Below are positions 24,486 through 32,876 of a stretch of DNA of 39,680 nucleotides, one piece after another. The notes below the pieces were generated by a model. It did no database searches. It saw only the letters and a program-made list of their open reading frames with translations, and was not told the origin of the DNA. Location of the stretch: positions 1-39,680 of the forward strand of contig DYTF01000006.1 in assembly GCA_020726105.1 (NCBI GenBank), read 5' to 3'. A program made the position numbers and the translations under genes. Position 1 is the stretch's first letter; every line of letters begins with the position of its first letter. This DNA comes from Sulfurovum sp. (GTDB taxonomy: Bacteria > Campylobacterota > Campylobacteria > Campylobacterales > Sulfurovaceae).

Positions 24486-25223
24486 ATGGATTTTATACTG
24501 ATTGGTGTTGGTGTTGTTGTAGGGGTTTTTTCTGGTTTTTTTGGCATAGGTGGCGGGACGGTGTCTGTGCCTATCTTGCTTTATCTAGGGTTTGACATCA
24601 AACAAGCCATCGGCATCTCAGTGTTTCAGATGCTTGTGAGTTCTTATGTGGGGTATCTTATCCACCGTAAACACCAAACTTACGCCACAAGTGACATGAA
24701 ATACTTCGGTTATGGTGGCATCGCGGGTGCTGTTTTGGGGGCGTATTTGGTTAAGATACTCGATGCTACGCTTTTGGCTTGGTTCTTTTTGTCCTTGGTG
24801 CTTTTTACGCTCATCAAACTTTTTTTAGCCAGTCCCATACCGACAAAAGAAGAAATCATTAACCATCCCATCTATACTTCCATAGGAGCTGGTATCGGTG
24901 TATTTTCAGGGTTACTCGGTGTTGGTGGGTCTATTTTGATGACACCTATATTGGTTAGTTTTTTAGGATTTCCGCTTAAAAAAGCTTCAGCGGTAGGGTT
25001 GTATTTCGTGATGTTTAGCTCCATCGCTTCTTTTGTAACACTTTCGTATTTGGGTTTGATGGACTTCAAATCTGGTGCACTGATGGCGGTAGGTTCTGTA
25101 GGAGGCATTCTTGTAGGGATTTGGCTGATGAATAAAATTAAAATCACCCACTATAAACAGATGCTAGTCATATTTTATGTCATCATTTTTGTAGCGACTG
25201 CAAAGAAGCTAATCATCGGATAA
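24486..25223 (+). CDS. TauE/SafE (TSUP) family sulfite/sulfonate exporter-like permease
   Basis: This inner-membrane protein of 245 residues has about eight spans in two repeats. Each repeat opens with the family glycine motif: GVFSGFFGIGGGTVSVPIL (about 13-31) and GVFSGLLGVGGSILMTPIL (about 140-158). TSUP proteins move sulfite, thiosulfate, sulfoacetate or similar anions. A sulfur compound is plausible in a Sulfurovum/Sulfurimonas-like organism but not shown. AAGGAG five bases before the ATG at 24486 sets the start over the GTG at 24480. Confidence 0.9.
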   Translation: MDFILIGVGVVVGVFSGFFGIGGGTVSVPILLYLGFDIKQAIGISVFQMLVSSYVGYLIHRKHQTYATSDMKYFGYGGIAGAVLGAYLVKILDATLLAWFFLSLVLFTLIKLFLASPIPTKEEIINHPIYTSIGAGIGVFSGLLGVGGSILMTPILVSFLGFPLKKASAVGLYFVMFSSIASFVTLSYLGLMDFKSGALMAVGSVGGILVGIWLMNKIKITHYKQMLVIFYVIIFVATAKKLIIG

Positions 25224-25293
25224 AGTAACTGTGGTCATACCAAGCGACAGCAAAACACTATGAATAAACTGCAAATCATTGCATAATGGGACT

Positions 25294-25398
25294 ATGAAAC
25301 AGACATTAGTATTTGAAACCCCATTGGCATGTAGCGTTGAGAGACTCTTTGGGTTTCCTGCAGATACCAACAATCGAGTATTTTTTTATCTAATGTAG
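25294..25398 (+). pseudogene. N-terminal fragment of an SRPBCC-family gene
   Basis: A 34-codon frame reads MKQTLVFETPLACSVERLFGF then PADTNNRVFFYLM-stop. The segment resembles the first strand and helix of SRPBCC/cyclase-like proteins (CSVERLFxFHxDTNNLPxITPP). It breaks just where the family continues with the NLPxITPP segment. No downstream continuation was found in any frame before the ABC1 gene. The surrounding 25224-25492 gap otherwise shows nothing recognisable. Confidence 0.5.
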
Positions 25399-25492
25399 GG
25401 GTTCGGGAGAGTATCCAAAAGTAAGAGAGATCGGACTCACTTACCATGGTATAGGTTTTATGTCACTTTATGTCCGCTCATATACTTACTAT

Positions 25493-27040
25493 TTATTTTC
25501 TAAATACCAAACGCAATAAACCCATACCAAAGAGTACGAGTGCCACAGGCTCATAGGTGCGGTCAAGCACAAGTACAAACAATGCACTAAAGAGTAAAAC
25601 CATGCCCGTGATGATGGGCGAGAGTGTCTCTTGCAGGGATTTTTTAAGCACATCAAGCTGAGGTTTGGAGAGTTCTACGCTGAGATTCTCTTCGCTGATG
25701 CGGTAGAGTGCGGTTTTAAATGCACGCAAATCCATAGGAAGGCTTTTAAACTCTGCTTTGATGCTCTCCACAATGCTTTTATCTGCACCCAGTGCCCTTG
25801 GGATGTTTTGTTGTAGGATGGGCAGGATGTCTTTGATGCCGTTAAAGTTTTCGATGTAAGTTATGCCCAATCCTTCAATAATGGCACTGACTCTTAAAAT
25901 GTAAATCGCCTCTTGAGGGAGTTTAAACGGCAGGTTTTTGGTCTGCTCTAATACTTCAAAAGCCAGCTCTTGCATACTCGAACTGTCTAGTGCATCATTT
26001 TCAAAGATGTCAAACATCCGTTCCGTAAACTCTGCTAACTCGCCGAGCGGTGCATCGTAGGCGACTGTTCCCATGCGTTTGGATGCGCTAACATAACGCT
26101 CATAGTCTCGTTCATTGGCAGCTTTGAGCATCTCGATGATGGCGATGCGCGTTTCATTAGGTACGCGTTTGACCATACCAAAATCAAGCAATATAAGCTC
26201 TCCTTCCTTGGAGACAAGAAGGTTTCCAGGGTGTGGGTCGGCGTGAAAAAACCCTTTGACAAGCATCTGTTCAGTGTAAAAGCGCACCAAGGTCTCGATG
26301 AGCGGTTTGATGTCGATATGGGCTGCTTCGATGGCTGCTTTGTCATCAAAGCGAAAGCCTTCTTCATAACTCATCACCAGCGCATCATCGCAGCAAAGTG
26401 TCTCATAGACAAGTGGAAAACGGACATTTTGGTCTGCATACATCTGCGAAAACTTGATGAGATTTGCGCGTTCTTGGTTGAGGCTGACCTCTTTTTGTAT
26501 CATGGAGCCAAACTCAGCGATAACCGCTTCTATGGAGTGTTTGGTGTAGTGAGAAAAAAGTGGACGAAAGAGTGCATTAAAAGCGGTGAGGATGCGTATA
26601 TCGGCTTTGACCTGTTTTTGTATGCCTTTGCGTCTGAGTTTGACGGCTACTTTTGTGTGCTCATCCAGCCATGCTTCATGTACCTGTCCGATGGAAGCTG
26701 AAGCGATGGGCCGTGTTTCAAACCGATAAAAAGGGTTTGTCTCAAAAGCCCTGTCGAAAATCTCTTGCATCTCTTTTTGCTTCATCGCAGGCAGTTCATC
26801 ATGCAGAGTTTTAAGTACATGGAGGTACTCAGGCGGGAAAAAGTCATTGCGCGTTGCGAGCACTTGGGCTAGTTTGATGAATGTGGCTCCCAAACGCGAA
26901 ATAGTTTGAACCAGTTTGGGAGCACTCAAAGGTGAAAACAGTAAAAACCGTTCACGCTTCCTGATGAGCATATACAGTGTGAGTAATACCTTGAAAACAT
27001 ACCAAACCCGAAGCGGAGAATAAAAAGCGATAGTCCTCAC
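25493..27040 (-). CDS. ABC1/ADCK (UbiB-like) family atypical kinase
   Basis: This 515-residue protein has the hallmarks of the UbiB/ADCK family: a KxGQ-type motif (KLAQ, 56-59, with Ala in place of Gly), the Ala-rich loop ASASIGQVHEAW (about 113-124), VAVKLRR (K134), a HADPHPGN catalytic loop and LLDFGMVKR as the DFG element. Two C-terminal hydrophobic spans (about 470-515) anchor it. UbiB supports ubiquinone synthesis, but Campylobacterota use menaquinone, so I do not apply the name ubiB. GTG 27040 overlaps the stop of the coiled-coil gene (GTGA), implying coupling. Confidence 0.9.
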   Translation of the reverse strand: MRTIAFYSPLRVWYVFKVLLTLYMLIRKRERFLLFSPLSAPKLVQTISRLGATFIKLAQVLATRNDFFPPEYLHVLKTLHDELPAMKQKEMQEIFDRAFETNPFYRFETRPIASASIGQVHEAWLDEHTKVAVKLRRKGIQKQVKADIRILTAFNALFRPLFSHYTKHSIEAVIAEFGSMIQKEVSLNQERANLIKFSQMYADQNVRFPLVYETLCCDDALVMSYEEGFRFDDKAAIEAAHIDIKPLIETLVRFYTEQMLVKGFFHADPHPGNLLVSKEGELILLDFGMVKRVPNETRIAIIEMLKAANERDYERYVSASKRMGTVAYDAPLGELAEFTERMFDIFENDALDSSSMQELAFEVLEQTKNLPFKLPQEAIYILRVSAIIEGLGITYIENFNGIKDILPILQQNIPRALGADKSIVESIKAEFKSLPMDLRAFKTALYRISEENLSVELSKPQLDVLKKSLQETLSPIITGMVLLFSALFVLVLDRTYEPVALVLFGMGLLRLVFRK

Positions 27041-27297
27041 TTGTCTTCTTTGAGTGCCTCGATGTCTGCTTTGGTCGCGAGTCCCAGCTCATTTATGGCT
27101 TCTTTGAGTGCCTCTTTGATGTGCTGTTTGAGTTTATCTTCCTCTTCTTGTCCGCGCGTTTTGAGTTTCTCAAGTAATGCTTGCGCATCCTCTTTGCCGA
27201 GTTTCCCGTGTTCTTGGAGTTTGTTTATCTCTTTATCCACACGCTCTTTAAGCAGCAACGCAGCACCTAGCCCTGTTGTTAAAAATTCTTGTATCAT
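27037..27297 (-). CDS. Small coiled-coil protein coupled to the ABC1 kinase
   Basis: This 86-residue protein has a short hydrophobic start (MIQEFLTTGLGAALLL), then charged amphipathic helices (KEINKLQEHGKLGKEDAQAL, KTRGQEEEDKLKQHIKEALK) ending LATKADIEALKEDK. The last part resembles phasin/UbiK-like accessory helices, a weak match. AAGGAG six bases before ATG 27297 decides the start, and a minus-strand TATAAT lies at 27322-27317. It overlaps the kinase start, so it is a likely partner or regulator of that protein. Confidence 0.75.
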   Translation of the reverse strand: MIQEFLTTGLGAALLLKERVDKEINKLQEHGKLGKEDAQALLEKLKTRGQEEEDKLKQHIKEALKEAINELGLATKADIEALKEDK

Positions 27298-27453
27298 GCT
27301 GTACTCCTTTTTATGCATTATATACTATTTTGTGTGGTTTTGGTAGGCTTGATTTGACTGTTGAGTGTGACGGGTTTACTGAAGTCTTGGTTTGTGTTTG
27401 GATTGAACAATATGTTGAGTGTTTGAACAAGAAACGGGGCATTGATAATGCAC

Positions 27454-27482
27454 TTGACAAAGAGTTTTATTTGTCGTATAAT
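27454..27482 (+). promoter_or_regulatory. Consensus sigma-70 promoter of a toxin-antitoxin module
   Basis: TTGACA (27454-27459), a 17-base spacer and TATAAT (27477-27482) make a perfect consensus promoter, the strongest in the window. Initiation would be near 27489, with AAGGAG at 27504-27509 before the ATG at 27516. Confidence 0.85.
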
Positions 27483-27504
27483 AAATAAAAAAATATACGA
27501 CAAA
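27470..27504. promoter_or_regulatory. Inverted-repeat operator over the TA promoter
   Basis: An 11-base perfect inverted repeat, TTTGTCGTATA (27470-27480) and TATACGACAAA (27494-27504), spaced by 13 bases, covers the -10, the start site and the front of the ribosome site. This is the expected position for autorepression by the RHH antitoxin. Confidence 0.75.
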
Positions 27505-27515
27505 AGGAGTAGCCT

Positions 27516-27767
27516 ATGACTTCAAAAATAACACTCTATTCGGATAAGGCACTGATAGAACAGATAAAAGTGTATGCTAAGGAGCAGAACAGTTCGGTTT
27601 CTAAAATTGTGAATGAGTTCTTTATTAATCTTCTTGAAGCCAAAAAACCTCTTCACCAAAACGATCATAAAAAAAGCAAAATTACCGATAGCCTTTTAGG
27701 AAGATTGGAGGGTGCAGATAGTGATGAAAAGCTATATCACAAACATTTAGAAGATAAATATCTATGA
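27516..27767 (+). CDS. RHH-type antitoxin (DUF6364-like) of a PIN toxin
   Basis: This 83-residue protein starts KITLYSDKALIEQIKVYAKEQNSSVSKIV, a ribbon-helix-helix motif with a strand then two helices. Its C-terminal toxin-binding tail is KKSKITDSLLGRLEGADSDE, as in DUF6364-type antitoxins. It should bind the inverted repeat over its own promoter and neutralise the PIN toxin. Its stop overlaps the toxin start (ATGA at 27764-27767), the usual coupling in such pairs. Confidence 0.85.
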   Translation: MTSKITLYSDKALIEQIKVYAKEQNSSVSKIVNEFFINLLEAKKPLHQNDHKKSKITDSLLGRLEGADSDEKLYHKHLEDKYL

Positions 27768-28183
27768 AAGTTCTTTTAGATACCAATGTGGTACTCGATT
27801 TACTCTTAAATCGCAAACCGTTTGTCGATATGGCACGAGAGATTTTTATATTGGTTGAGAATGAAGAGATAGAGGGGTATCTTTGTGCTACTTCCGTAAC
27901 CACACTGCATTATCTTGTCGGAAGAGAAACTACTAAAACGCAAGCTGATGAAATTATAAAAAATCTTTTAACACTTTTTAAAGTTGCACCTGTCACCAAA
28001 GAAATTTTACGAGATGCATGTGCCAATAACGGTAGTGATTATGAAGACAGCGCCATCTACACCGCAGCAGAGCATTTGGCGATTAATATCATTGTTACCA
28101 GAGATAAAAAGGGATTTAAGGAGTCAAATGTTTCGGCTTTGACACCTAAGGAGTTTTTAGCTTTTTTTAATGTGAGAGGATGA
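27764..28183 (+). CDS. PIN-domain ribonuclease toxin
   Basis: This 139-residue protein has the PIN acidic centre: LLDTNVVLDLL (first Asp), the conserved E in the middle helix region, YEDSAIYTAAEH (paired acids) and IIVTRDKKGF (last Asp). VapC-type PIN toxins cleave tRNA or rRNA and are held inactive by the antitoxin encoded just upstream. It is about average length for the family and all four catalytic positions appear intact, so the module is probably functional. Confidence 0.88.
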   Translation: MKVLLDTNVVLDLLLNRKPFVDMAREIFILVENEEIEGYLCATSVTTLHYLVGRETTKTQADEIIKNLLTLFKVAPVTKEILRDACANNGSDYEDSAIYTAAEHLAINIIVTRDKKGFKESNVSALTPKEFLAFFNVRG

Positions 28184-28198
28184 TAGAGACCAAGGCGC

Positions 28199-28222
28199 TT
28201 TGATGCGCTACGCTAGCGTTTT
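28199..28222 (+). terminator. Weak hairpin with short U-run after the PIN toxin gene
   Basis: The stem CGCTA (28206-28210)/TAGCG (28214-28218) with a 3-base loop is followed by TTTT (28219-28222). It lies between the toxin gene and the ModE promoter. The stem is short, so termination would be partial. Confidence 0.35.
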
Positions 28223-28235
28223 AAGTCTATCAGGT

Positions 28236-28241
28236 TATAAT
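28236..28241 (+). promoter_or_regulatory. -10 element for the ModE gene
   Basis: TATAAT at 28236-28241 lies 22 bases before the ATG at 28264, with GAAGGGG between as ribosome site. It separates ModE expression from the TA module. Confidence 0.55.
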
Positions 28242-28263
28242 TGTGACCTTTTGAAGGGGCATT

Positions 28264-29046
28264 ATGGAATTGACATCAAAACTGACATTGGAAATGCTGG
28301 GTGAGCCTTTTTTGCTCGATAAACGCATCGCTTTGCTCTATGCCATAGAAGAACACGGCTCTATCATCAAGGCGGCTAAAGCTGTGCCTATGAGTTACAA
28401 AAGTGCGTGGGAAGCGGTCGATACGATGAATACTCTCTCCATTCAACCCATAGTTAAAAGAGAAACAGGTGGTAAAGATGGAGGCGGTACGACTATCACC
28501 GAGTATGGCAGGAAATTGATCCAAACTTATGAAGTGCTCAAGGCTGAACATGCGCATTTTTTGGAACGACTCTCAAAGGTCACAGACATACATAGTGGAG
28601 AATTTAAAACCATAGGAAGGTTAGCCATGCAACTCTCAGCAAGAAATCAGATACAAGCAAAAGTGGAATCCTTAGAGCTGGGTGCGGTGAATGCGCAAGT
28701 GGGTCTGAGACTCAAAAGTGCTGTGCTACTTGTCTCCGTCATCACCAAACAAGCGGTTGAAAACCTCGGACTTGTCGTGGGTGAAGATGCTACCGCTATC
28801 TTTAAGTCTAGTACTGTGATGTTAGCACTGCCTGCTAAGATGAAATTGAGTGCTAGAAACCAGATAAGTGGTGTTATCAGTCGTATCACTATGGGTGCGG
28901 TAAATGCTGAAGTTGTTGTCGATATTGGTGAAGAGGATGTACTTGTGGCAGTGGTAACTACTGGTGCACTAGAAGCACTACATCTTGTTGAGGGTAGTAA
29001 AGTGATTGCTGTTATCAAATCCAATGATGTGATGCTGGGTAAATAA
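28264..29046 (+). CDS. modE: ModE-family molybdate-responsive regulator with two molbindin domains
   Basis: This 260-residue protein has an N-terminal winged helix (KRIALLYAIEEHGSIIKAAKAVPMSYKSAWEAVDTM in pieces at about 20-56). It then has tandem MOP/TOBE domains: first LSARNQIQAKVESLELGAVNAQV (about 125-147), second LSARNQISGVISRITMGAVNAEV (about 198-220). The repeated SARNQ and GAVNA elements form the oxyanion sites. ModE represses molybdate uptake genes and activates molybdoenzyme genes. No modABC lies in the window, so it acts in trans or on its neighbours. PhnA follows 14 bases later. Confidence 0.93.
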   Translation: MELTSKLTLEMLGEPFLLDKRIALLYAIEEHGSIIKAAKAVPMSYKSAWEAVDTMNTLSIQPIVKRETGGKDGGGTTITEYGRKLIQTYEVLKAEHAHFLERLSKVTDIHSGEFKTIGRLAMQLSARNQIQAKVESLELGAVNAQVGLRLKSAVLLVSVITKQAVENLGLVVGEDATAIFKSSTVMLALPAKMKLSARNQISGVISRITMGAVNAEVVVDIGEEDVLVAVVTTGALEALHLVEGSKVIAVIKSNDVMLGK

Positions 29047-29060
29047 AATAAAGGGATATA

Positions 29061-29600
29061 ATGGGCGTAGATAAAATACTACAAGAAAGAAGTGGTGGAT
29101 GCTGTGAACTCTGTGGCGCGACAGAGGGCTTAGAAGCCTACATCGTAGCACCTAAAGAGGAGGCAATTGTCATTTGTTCCACCTGTGCTGCTACTATTGA
29201 TACGCCGCTAGAAGATGCAAAACACTGGAACTGTCTGCATGACAGTATGTGGAGCGTGGTGCCTGCTGTGCAAGTGATGGCGTTTAGGCTGCTTACGCAA
29301 CTGGGCGCGCAAGAGCAGCTCGATATGCTCTACTTAGAAGATGAGGCTAAAGCGTGGGCAGAGGCAGGTTTGATGGCAGAGGCACAAGAGCCTACACGAG
29401 ATGCTAATGGGACTATTTTAGCCGAAGGTGACTCTGTGAGCATCATCAAAGACCTTGTGGTAAAAGGTGCAGGTTTTACCGCCAAACAAGGTACAACGGT
29501 GAAAAATATCCGTATGGTCTCAGGTGATTCCACTCACATACAGGGGCGCGTAAATGGTACGGTGATTTTTATTATCGCGGCTTATTTGAAAAAACTTTAA
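29061..29600 (+). CDS. PhnA-domain zinc-ribbon protein
   Basis: This 179-residue protein has an N-terminal zinc ribbon (GGCCELCGATEG and ICSTCAA, Cys at 15, 18, 39 and 42). Its C-terminal PhnA domain has GDSVSIIKDLVVKGAGF, then KQGTTVKNIRMVSGD and HIQGRVNGTVIFIIAAYLKK. Despite the gene name, PhnA-domain proteins are usually not tied to phosphonate use and the function is unclear. It is 14 bases downstream of ModE in the same direction, probably one transcript. Confidence 0.9.
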   Translation: MGVDKILQERSGGCCELCGATEGLEAYIVAPKEEAIVICSTCAATIDTPLEDAKHWNCLHDSMWSVVPAVQVMAFRLLTQLGAQEQLDMLYLEDEAKAWAEAGLMAEAQEPTRDANGTILAEGDSVSIIKDLVVKGAGFTAKQGTTVKNIRMVSGDSTHIQGRVNGTVIFIIAAYLKKL

Positions 29601-29605
29601 AAAAT

Positions 29606-29630
29606 GGTGCATGCAAAAACAGCTTGCACC
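29606..29630. repeat. Hairpin-forming inverted repeat before the RND gene
   Basis: GGTGCATGC (29606-29614) and GCTTGCACC (29622-29630) form a 9-base stem with one mismatch, five bases before the AAGGA ribosome site of the RND gene. No U-run follows, so it is better read as an operator or translational control element than a terminator. Confidence 0.45.
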
Positions 29631-29647
29631 CCGCTAAGGAAAAGCGT

Positions 29648-32600
29648 ATGATGCGCATGATTAACTATTTTACTCAAAACAAAACACTCAATCATGCATT
29701 GTTTTTTTTCATTCTATTTTTAGGCGTTGTGTCCTATCAGAAAATCCCCAAAGAACTTTTTCCAGAGATTGCCTTAGATAAGATAGCCATCACAGGTGTG
29801 TATGCGGGTGCGAGTGCTGAAAATTTTGACAAAATGGCAGTACGGGACATCGAAGATGAGTTGGGTAACATTCAAAATATTGATAAGATAGAAACCGTCA
29901 TCAAGCCAGGTGTTTTTACTATCTTACTCAGTCTAACCGAAGATGCAGACAAAACAGACGCGCTCAATAAAGCCAAAGATGCCATCGCCAGAAGTAGGCA
30001 GTATCTACCTGCCGATATGATAGAGCCGACCGCGCAGATACTCACCCATATTCGTCCGCTTTTAAGCTTATCGCTCTCAAGCAGCACACTCAGTAGTGGC
30101 GCACTTATCGAGGCCGCTAAAGAAATCAAATCTAAGATTGCCAGAAACCCTTTCGTGAGTGAAGTGAAGATTTATGGGGATGCAGACGAGGAAGTCTCAG
30201 TACAGATAAATGAAGAGAGCTTGAGAGCTTATGGGCTTGATGCTCAAGCGGTGATTGGAGCGGTATCGCAACTCTCTTATATCTATCCTATTGGTGACAT
30301 CAAACAAAGTGGTCACTATATCTTCCTCTCCACCGTCAACGGTAAAGCGGACAAAAACGAATGGGAAAGCACCCTCATCAAGATAAATGATAAACAGGTG
30401 AGGTTGGGGGATGTAGCAAGTGTGCAGATAGCTTACCCCCAAAACACCACACTTTCTACTTTTAACGGGCGTAAAAACATTACCTTACTTATCTCGCAAG
30501 GTGAATCAGGTAATGCCATAGAGATAGCCAAAGAGCTGCGTAGCTATGCAAAAGAAGATTTAAGTAAAACCTACAAAGATATCTATTTTGATGTCTATCA
30601 AGACACTTCTAAGCCCGTTAAAGAGAGGCTTAACACGGTGATTTCTAACCTGATGTTTGGACTCATCTTGGTTTTTGTCTCCATGGCACTGATGATTAAC
30701 CTGCGCATCGCTTCGGTGGTGACTTTGGGTATCCCTAGTGCCTTTGCGGTGGGGATTATCTTCATCTACTATACAGGCTATTCTATCAACATTGTCTCTT
30801 TGCTGGGCGCACTCATTGTCATCGGTATCGTGGTGGATGATGCGGTGGTGGTCGCTGAAAATATCCAACGGCTTCTCAACGAAGGCATGGAGCCTAAAAA
30901 AGCCGTCATGGAGGGTACTAAAGAGATGCTTTTGCCTGTGACTTTGGCGACTATGACGACTATCGTGGCCTTTTTACCCCTGTTTATGCTTACAGGTGAG
31001 ATTAAAAACTTTATTATTCTTATCCCGATTGCTGTGATTATGATACTAGTTGGCTCTTTGGTGGAATGTTTTTTATTTTTGCCTCTACATGCACAAGAGA
31101 CACTTATCAAACAAAACAATTTTATGAACTGGAAACCACTACAAGATGCCTATGAGAGGCTGTTGCATCACATTATCCGTTATAAAAAACTATTTTTACT
31201 TACTTTTGTGCTAGTCATACCGATTTTAACCATCATGACAGCGAAGATGCTACATTTTCAGTTTTTCCCCACTTTTGATGGCAATTACCTCTATATCACG
31301 GGTAAAACTACGGTCGATACCACCCTAGAAGAGACGCAAAAGATAGCCAAAGTGCTGGAAGAACATGTTTTGGCACACAAAGATGTGTATGCGCTTAAGG
31401 CAACTTCAACAGTCATAGGCTCACGAAGAGCGCTCTCAGGTGACAATGAAGCAGGGGATAATATGTTTTACATCACCCTTGAGCTTTTTGACATGGAGCC
31501 ACAAAACTTCATCGATGCATACCTGAGTCCTCTGTTGACTTTTGACTTTGATTTTAATAACCCTGAAAAAATACGAAAAGACCATACTTATGATTTGTCG
31601 CAAAAACTGCAAAAAGAGATAGAGCCTTTGATGCAAAAGTACACACTGGATGAACTGGGTGTAACAGAAGATAAAGCAGGACTCATTAAAACAGATATAC
31701 AAGTCAATTTTGCAGGTAAAAACAGCGAAGCCATAACCGAAGCGATGCAAAAAGTAGAAGAAAAACTCTCTTCCATCCCTCATGTCAAAGATGCAAGCAA
31801 CAACGCCCAACTCGGGAAAATGGAGTATAAACTACGCATCAACAGCTATGGTGAACAGTTGGGGCTGAGTGAAGGGATGATAGCCCAAACACTCTCAGGC
31901 TATTTTCTTGATAGCCGTAAAGCCATGACCTTTGGTGACAATGGCGTGATGGAGATACGCACTAAGGCCATCAATAAAGACTCAGAAGATGCCCTTTTGA
32001 ACTTTATGATGCCTACACCACAGGGCAGTTTTGTCAAACTCACCGATGTGGTAAACATCGAAAAGAGTCGTGCTTATGAAAAGATAGAAAAAAGAGATGG
32101 CAATGTCGTTAAATCAGTCTTTGCAAACATCGACAAAAAACAAACCACCGCAGTGGATGTGCTTAAAGAGATAAAACCTCTACTTGAAGAAGCAAAAGCA
32201 CAAGGGGTACGAGTGAGTCTTTTGGGTGAAGATGAGAAAAACAAACAATTTAAAAATGATATGATTCAAGCTTCCATTATCGCGCTTTTTTTGATTTTGA
32301 TTACGCTACTGCTCATCTTTCCTAAAATCTCTTCAGTGCTAATGGTGATGTCGGTCATACCGTTTAGTATGTTAGGTGCTTTGTTGGGGCATCTGTTTTT
32401 GGGTGTCAATCTCTCCATGACATCCATGATAGGAATGTTAGGGTTAGCAGGGGTGGTCATCAACGACGGCATCATCATGCTTGACTTTTTGCATGGTACA
32501 CGGGACACTGAAGCCTTTTACACCAGAGCCAAACTCAGACTGCGCCCCATACTCATCACTTCCATCACTACCTTTTTGGGACTCTTTACGCTTATCTTCT

Positions 32601-32746
32601 ATGCCACAGGGCAAGCCGTTTTACTCCAGCCCATCGCCATCTCCATAGGCTTTGGACTACTCTGGGGAACTGCACTCAATCTTGTCTACTTACCCGCACT
32701 TTATGCCGTGGTCAACAAGATAAACCCCAAGAGAGATGACAGATAG
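29648..32746 (+). CDS. RND-family efflux permease (HAE1/AcrB-like)
   Basis: This inner-membrane protein of 1032 residues has the RND 12-span plan: one N-terminal span, a large periplasmic loop (about 35-330), a bundle of spans, a second loop, and final spans. Motif D appears as GIVVDDAVVVAENIQRLL with the proton-relay pair D397-D398. Repeated SMTSMIGMLGLAGVVINDGI is in the C-terminal half. It exports hydrophobic compounds by proton antiport. Neither a periplasmic adaptor nor an outer-membrane channel gene is adjacent. AAGGA seven bases before ATG 29648 decides the start over TTG 29624. Confidence 0.92.
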   Translation: MMRMINYFTQNKTLNHALFFFILFLGVVSYQKIPKELFPEIALDKIAITGVYAGASAENFDKMAVRDIEDELGNIQNIDKIETVIKPGVFTILLSLTEDADKTDALNKAKDAIARSRQYLPADMIEPTAQILTHIRPLLSLSLSSSTLSSGALIEAAKEIKSKIARNPFVSEVKIYGDADEEVSVQINEESLRAYGLDAQAVIGAVSQLSYIYPIGDIKQSGHYIFLSTVNGKADKNEWESTLIKINDKQVRLGDVASVQIAYPQNTTLSTFNGRKNITLLISQGESGNAIEIAKELRSYAKEDLSKTYKDIYFDVYQDTSKPVKERLNTVISNLMFGLILVFVSMALMINLRIASVVTLGIPSAFAVGIIFIYYTGYSINIVSLLGALIVIGIVVDDAVVVAENIQRLLNEGMEPKKAVMEGTKEMLLPVTLATMTTIVAFLPLFMLTGEIKNFIILIPIAVIMILVGSLVECFLFLPLHAQETLIKQNNFMNWKPLQDAYERLLHHIIRYKKLFLLTFVLVIPILTIMTAKMLHFQFFPTFDGNYLYITGKTTVDTTLEETQKIAKVLEEHVLAHKDVYALKATSTVIGSRRALSGDNEAGDNMFYITLELFDMEPQNFIDAYLSPLLTFDFDFNNPEKIRKDHTYDLSQKLQKEIEPLMQKYTLDELGVTEDKAGLIKTDIQVNFAGKNSEAITEAMQKVEEKLSSIPHVKDASNNAQLGKMEYKLRINSYGEQLGLSEGMIAQTLSGYFLDSRKAMTFGDNGVMEIRTKAINKDSEDALLNFMMPTPQGSFVKLTDVVNIEKSRAYEKIEKRDGNVVKSVFANIDKKQTTAVDVLKEIKPLLEEAKAQGVRVSLLGEDEKNKQFKNDMIQASIIALFLILITLLLIFPKISSVLMVMSVIPFSMLGALLGHLFLGVNLSMTSMIGMLGLAGVVINDGIIMLDFLHGTRDTEAFYTRAKLRLRPILITSITTFLGLFTLIFYATGQAVLLQPIAISIGFGLLWGTALNLVYLPALYAVVNKINPKRDDR

Positions 32747-32819
32747 TATGTTTGAATCATTTTTATAGAGTTATTTTCCGACTCAATGAAAAATTTTGGT
32801 GTATTATACTTTGGATTGA

Positions 32820-32848
32820 TTGACAATATATTTATATAGTTGTACAAT
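32820..32848 (+). promoter_or_regulatory. Near-consensus promoter and palindrome of the second TA module
   Basis: TTGACA (32820-32825), a 17-base spacer and TACAAT (32843-32848) form a near-consensus promoter. The perfect palindrome TTGTACAA (32840-32847) covers the -10, and GTTGT/ACAAC (32839-32843, 32859-32863) is a wider repeat, suggesting an autorepression site. Confidence 0.75.
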
Positions 32849-32876
32849 AATACAAAAGACAACATAAGGAGTAAAG

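Noticed and set aside
25493-27040. Naming this gene ubiB
   Set aside because: The organism group uses menaquinone, so a ubiquinone role cannot be assumed; only the ABC1 family is claimed.
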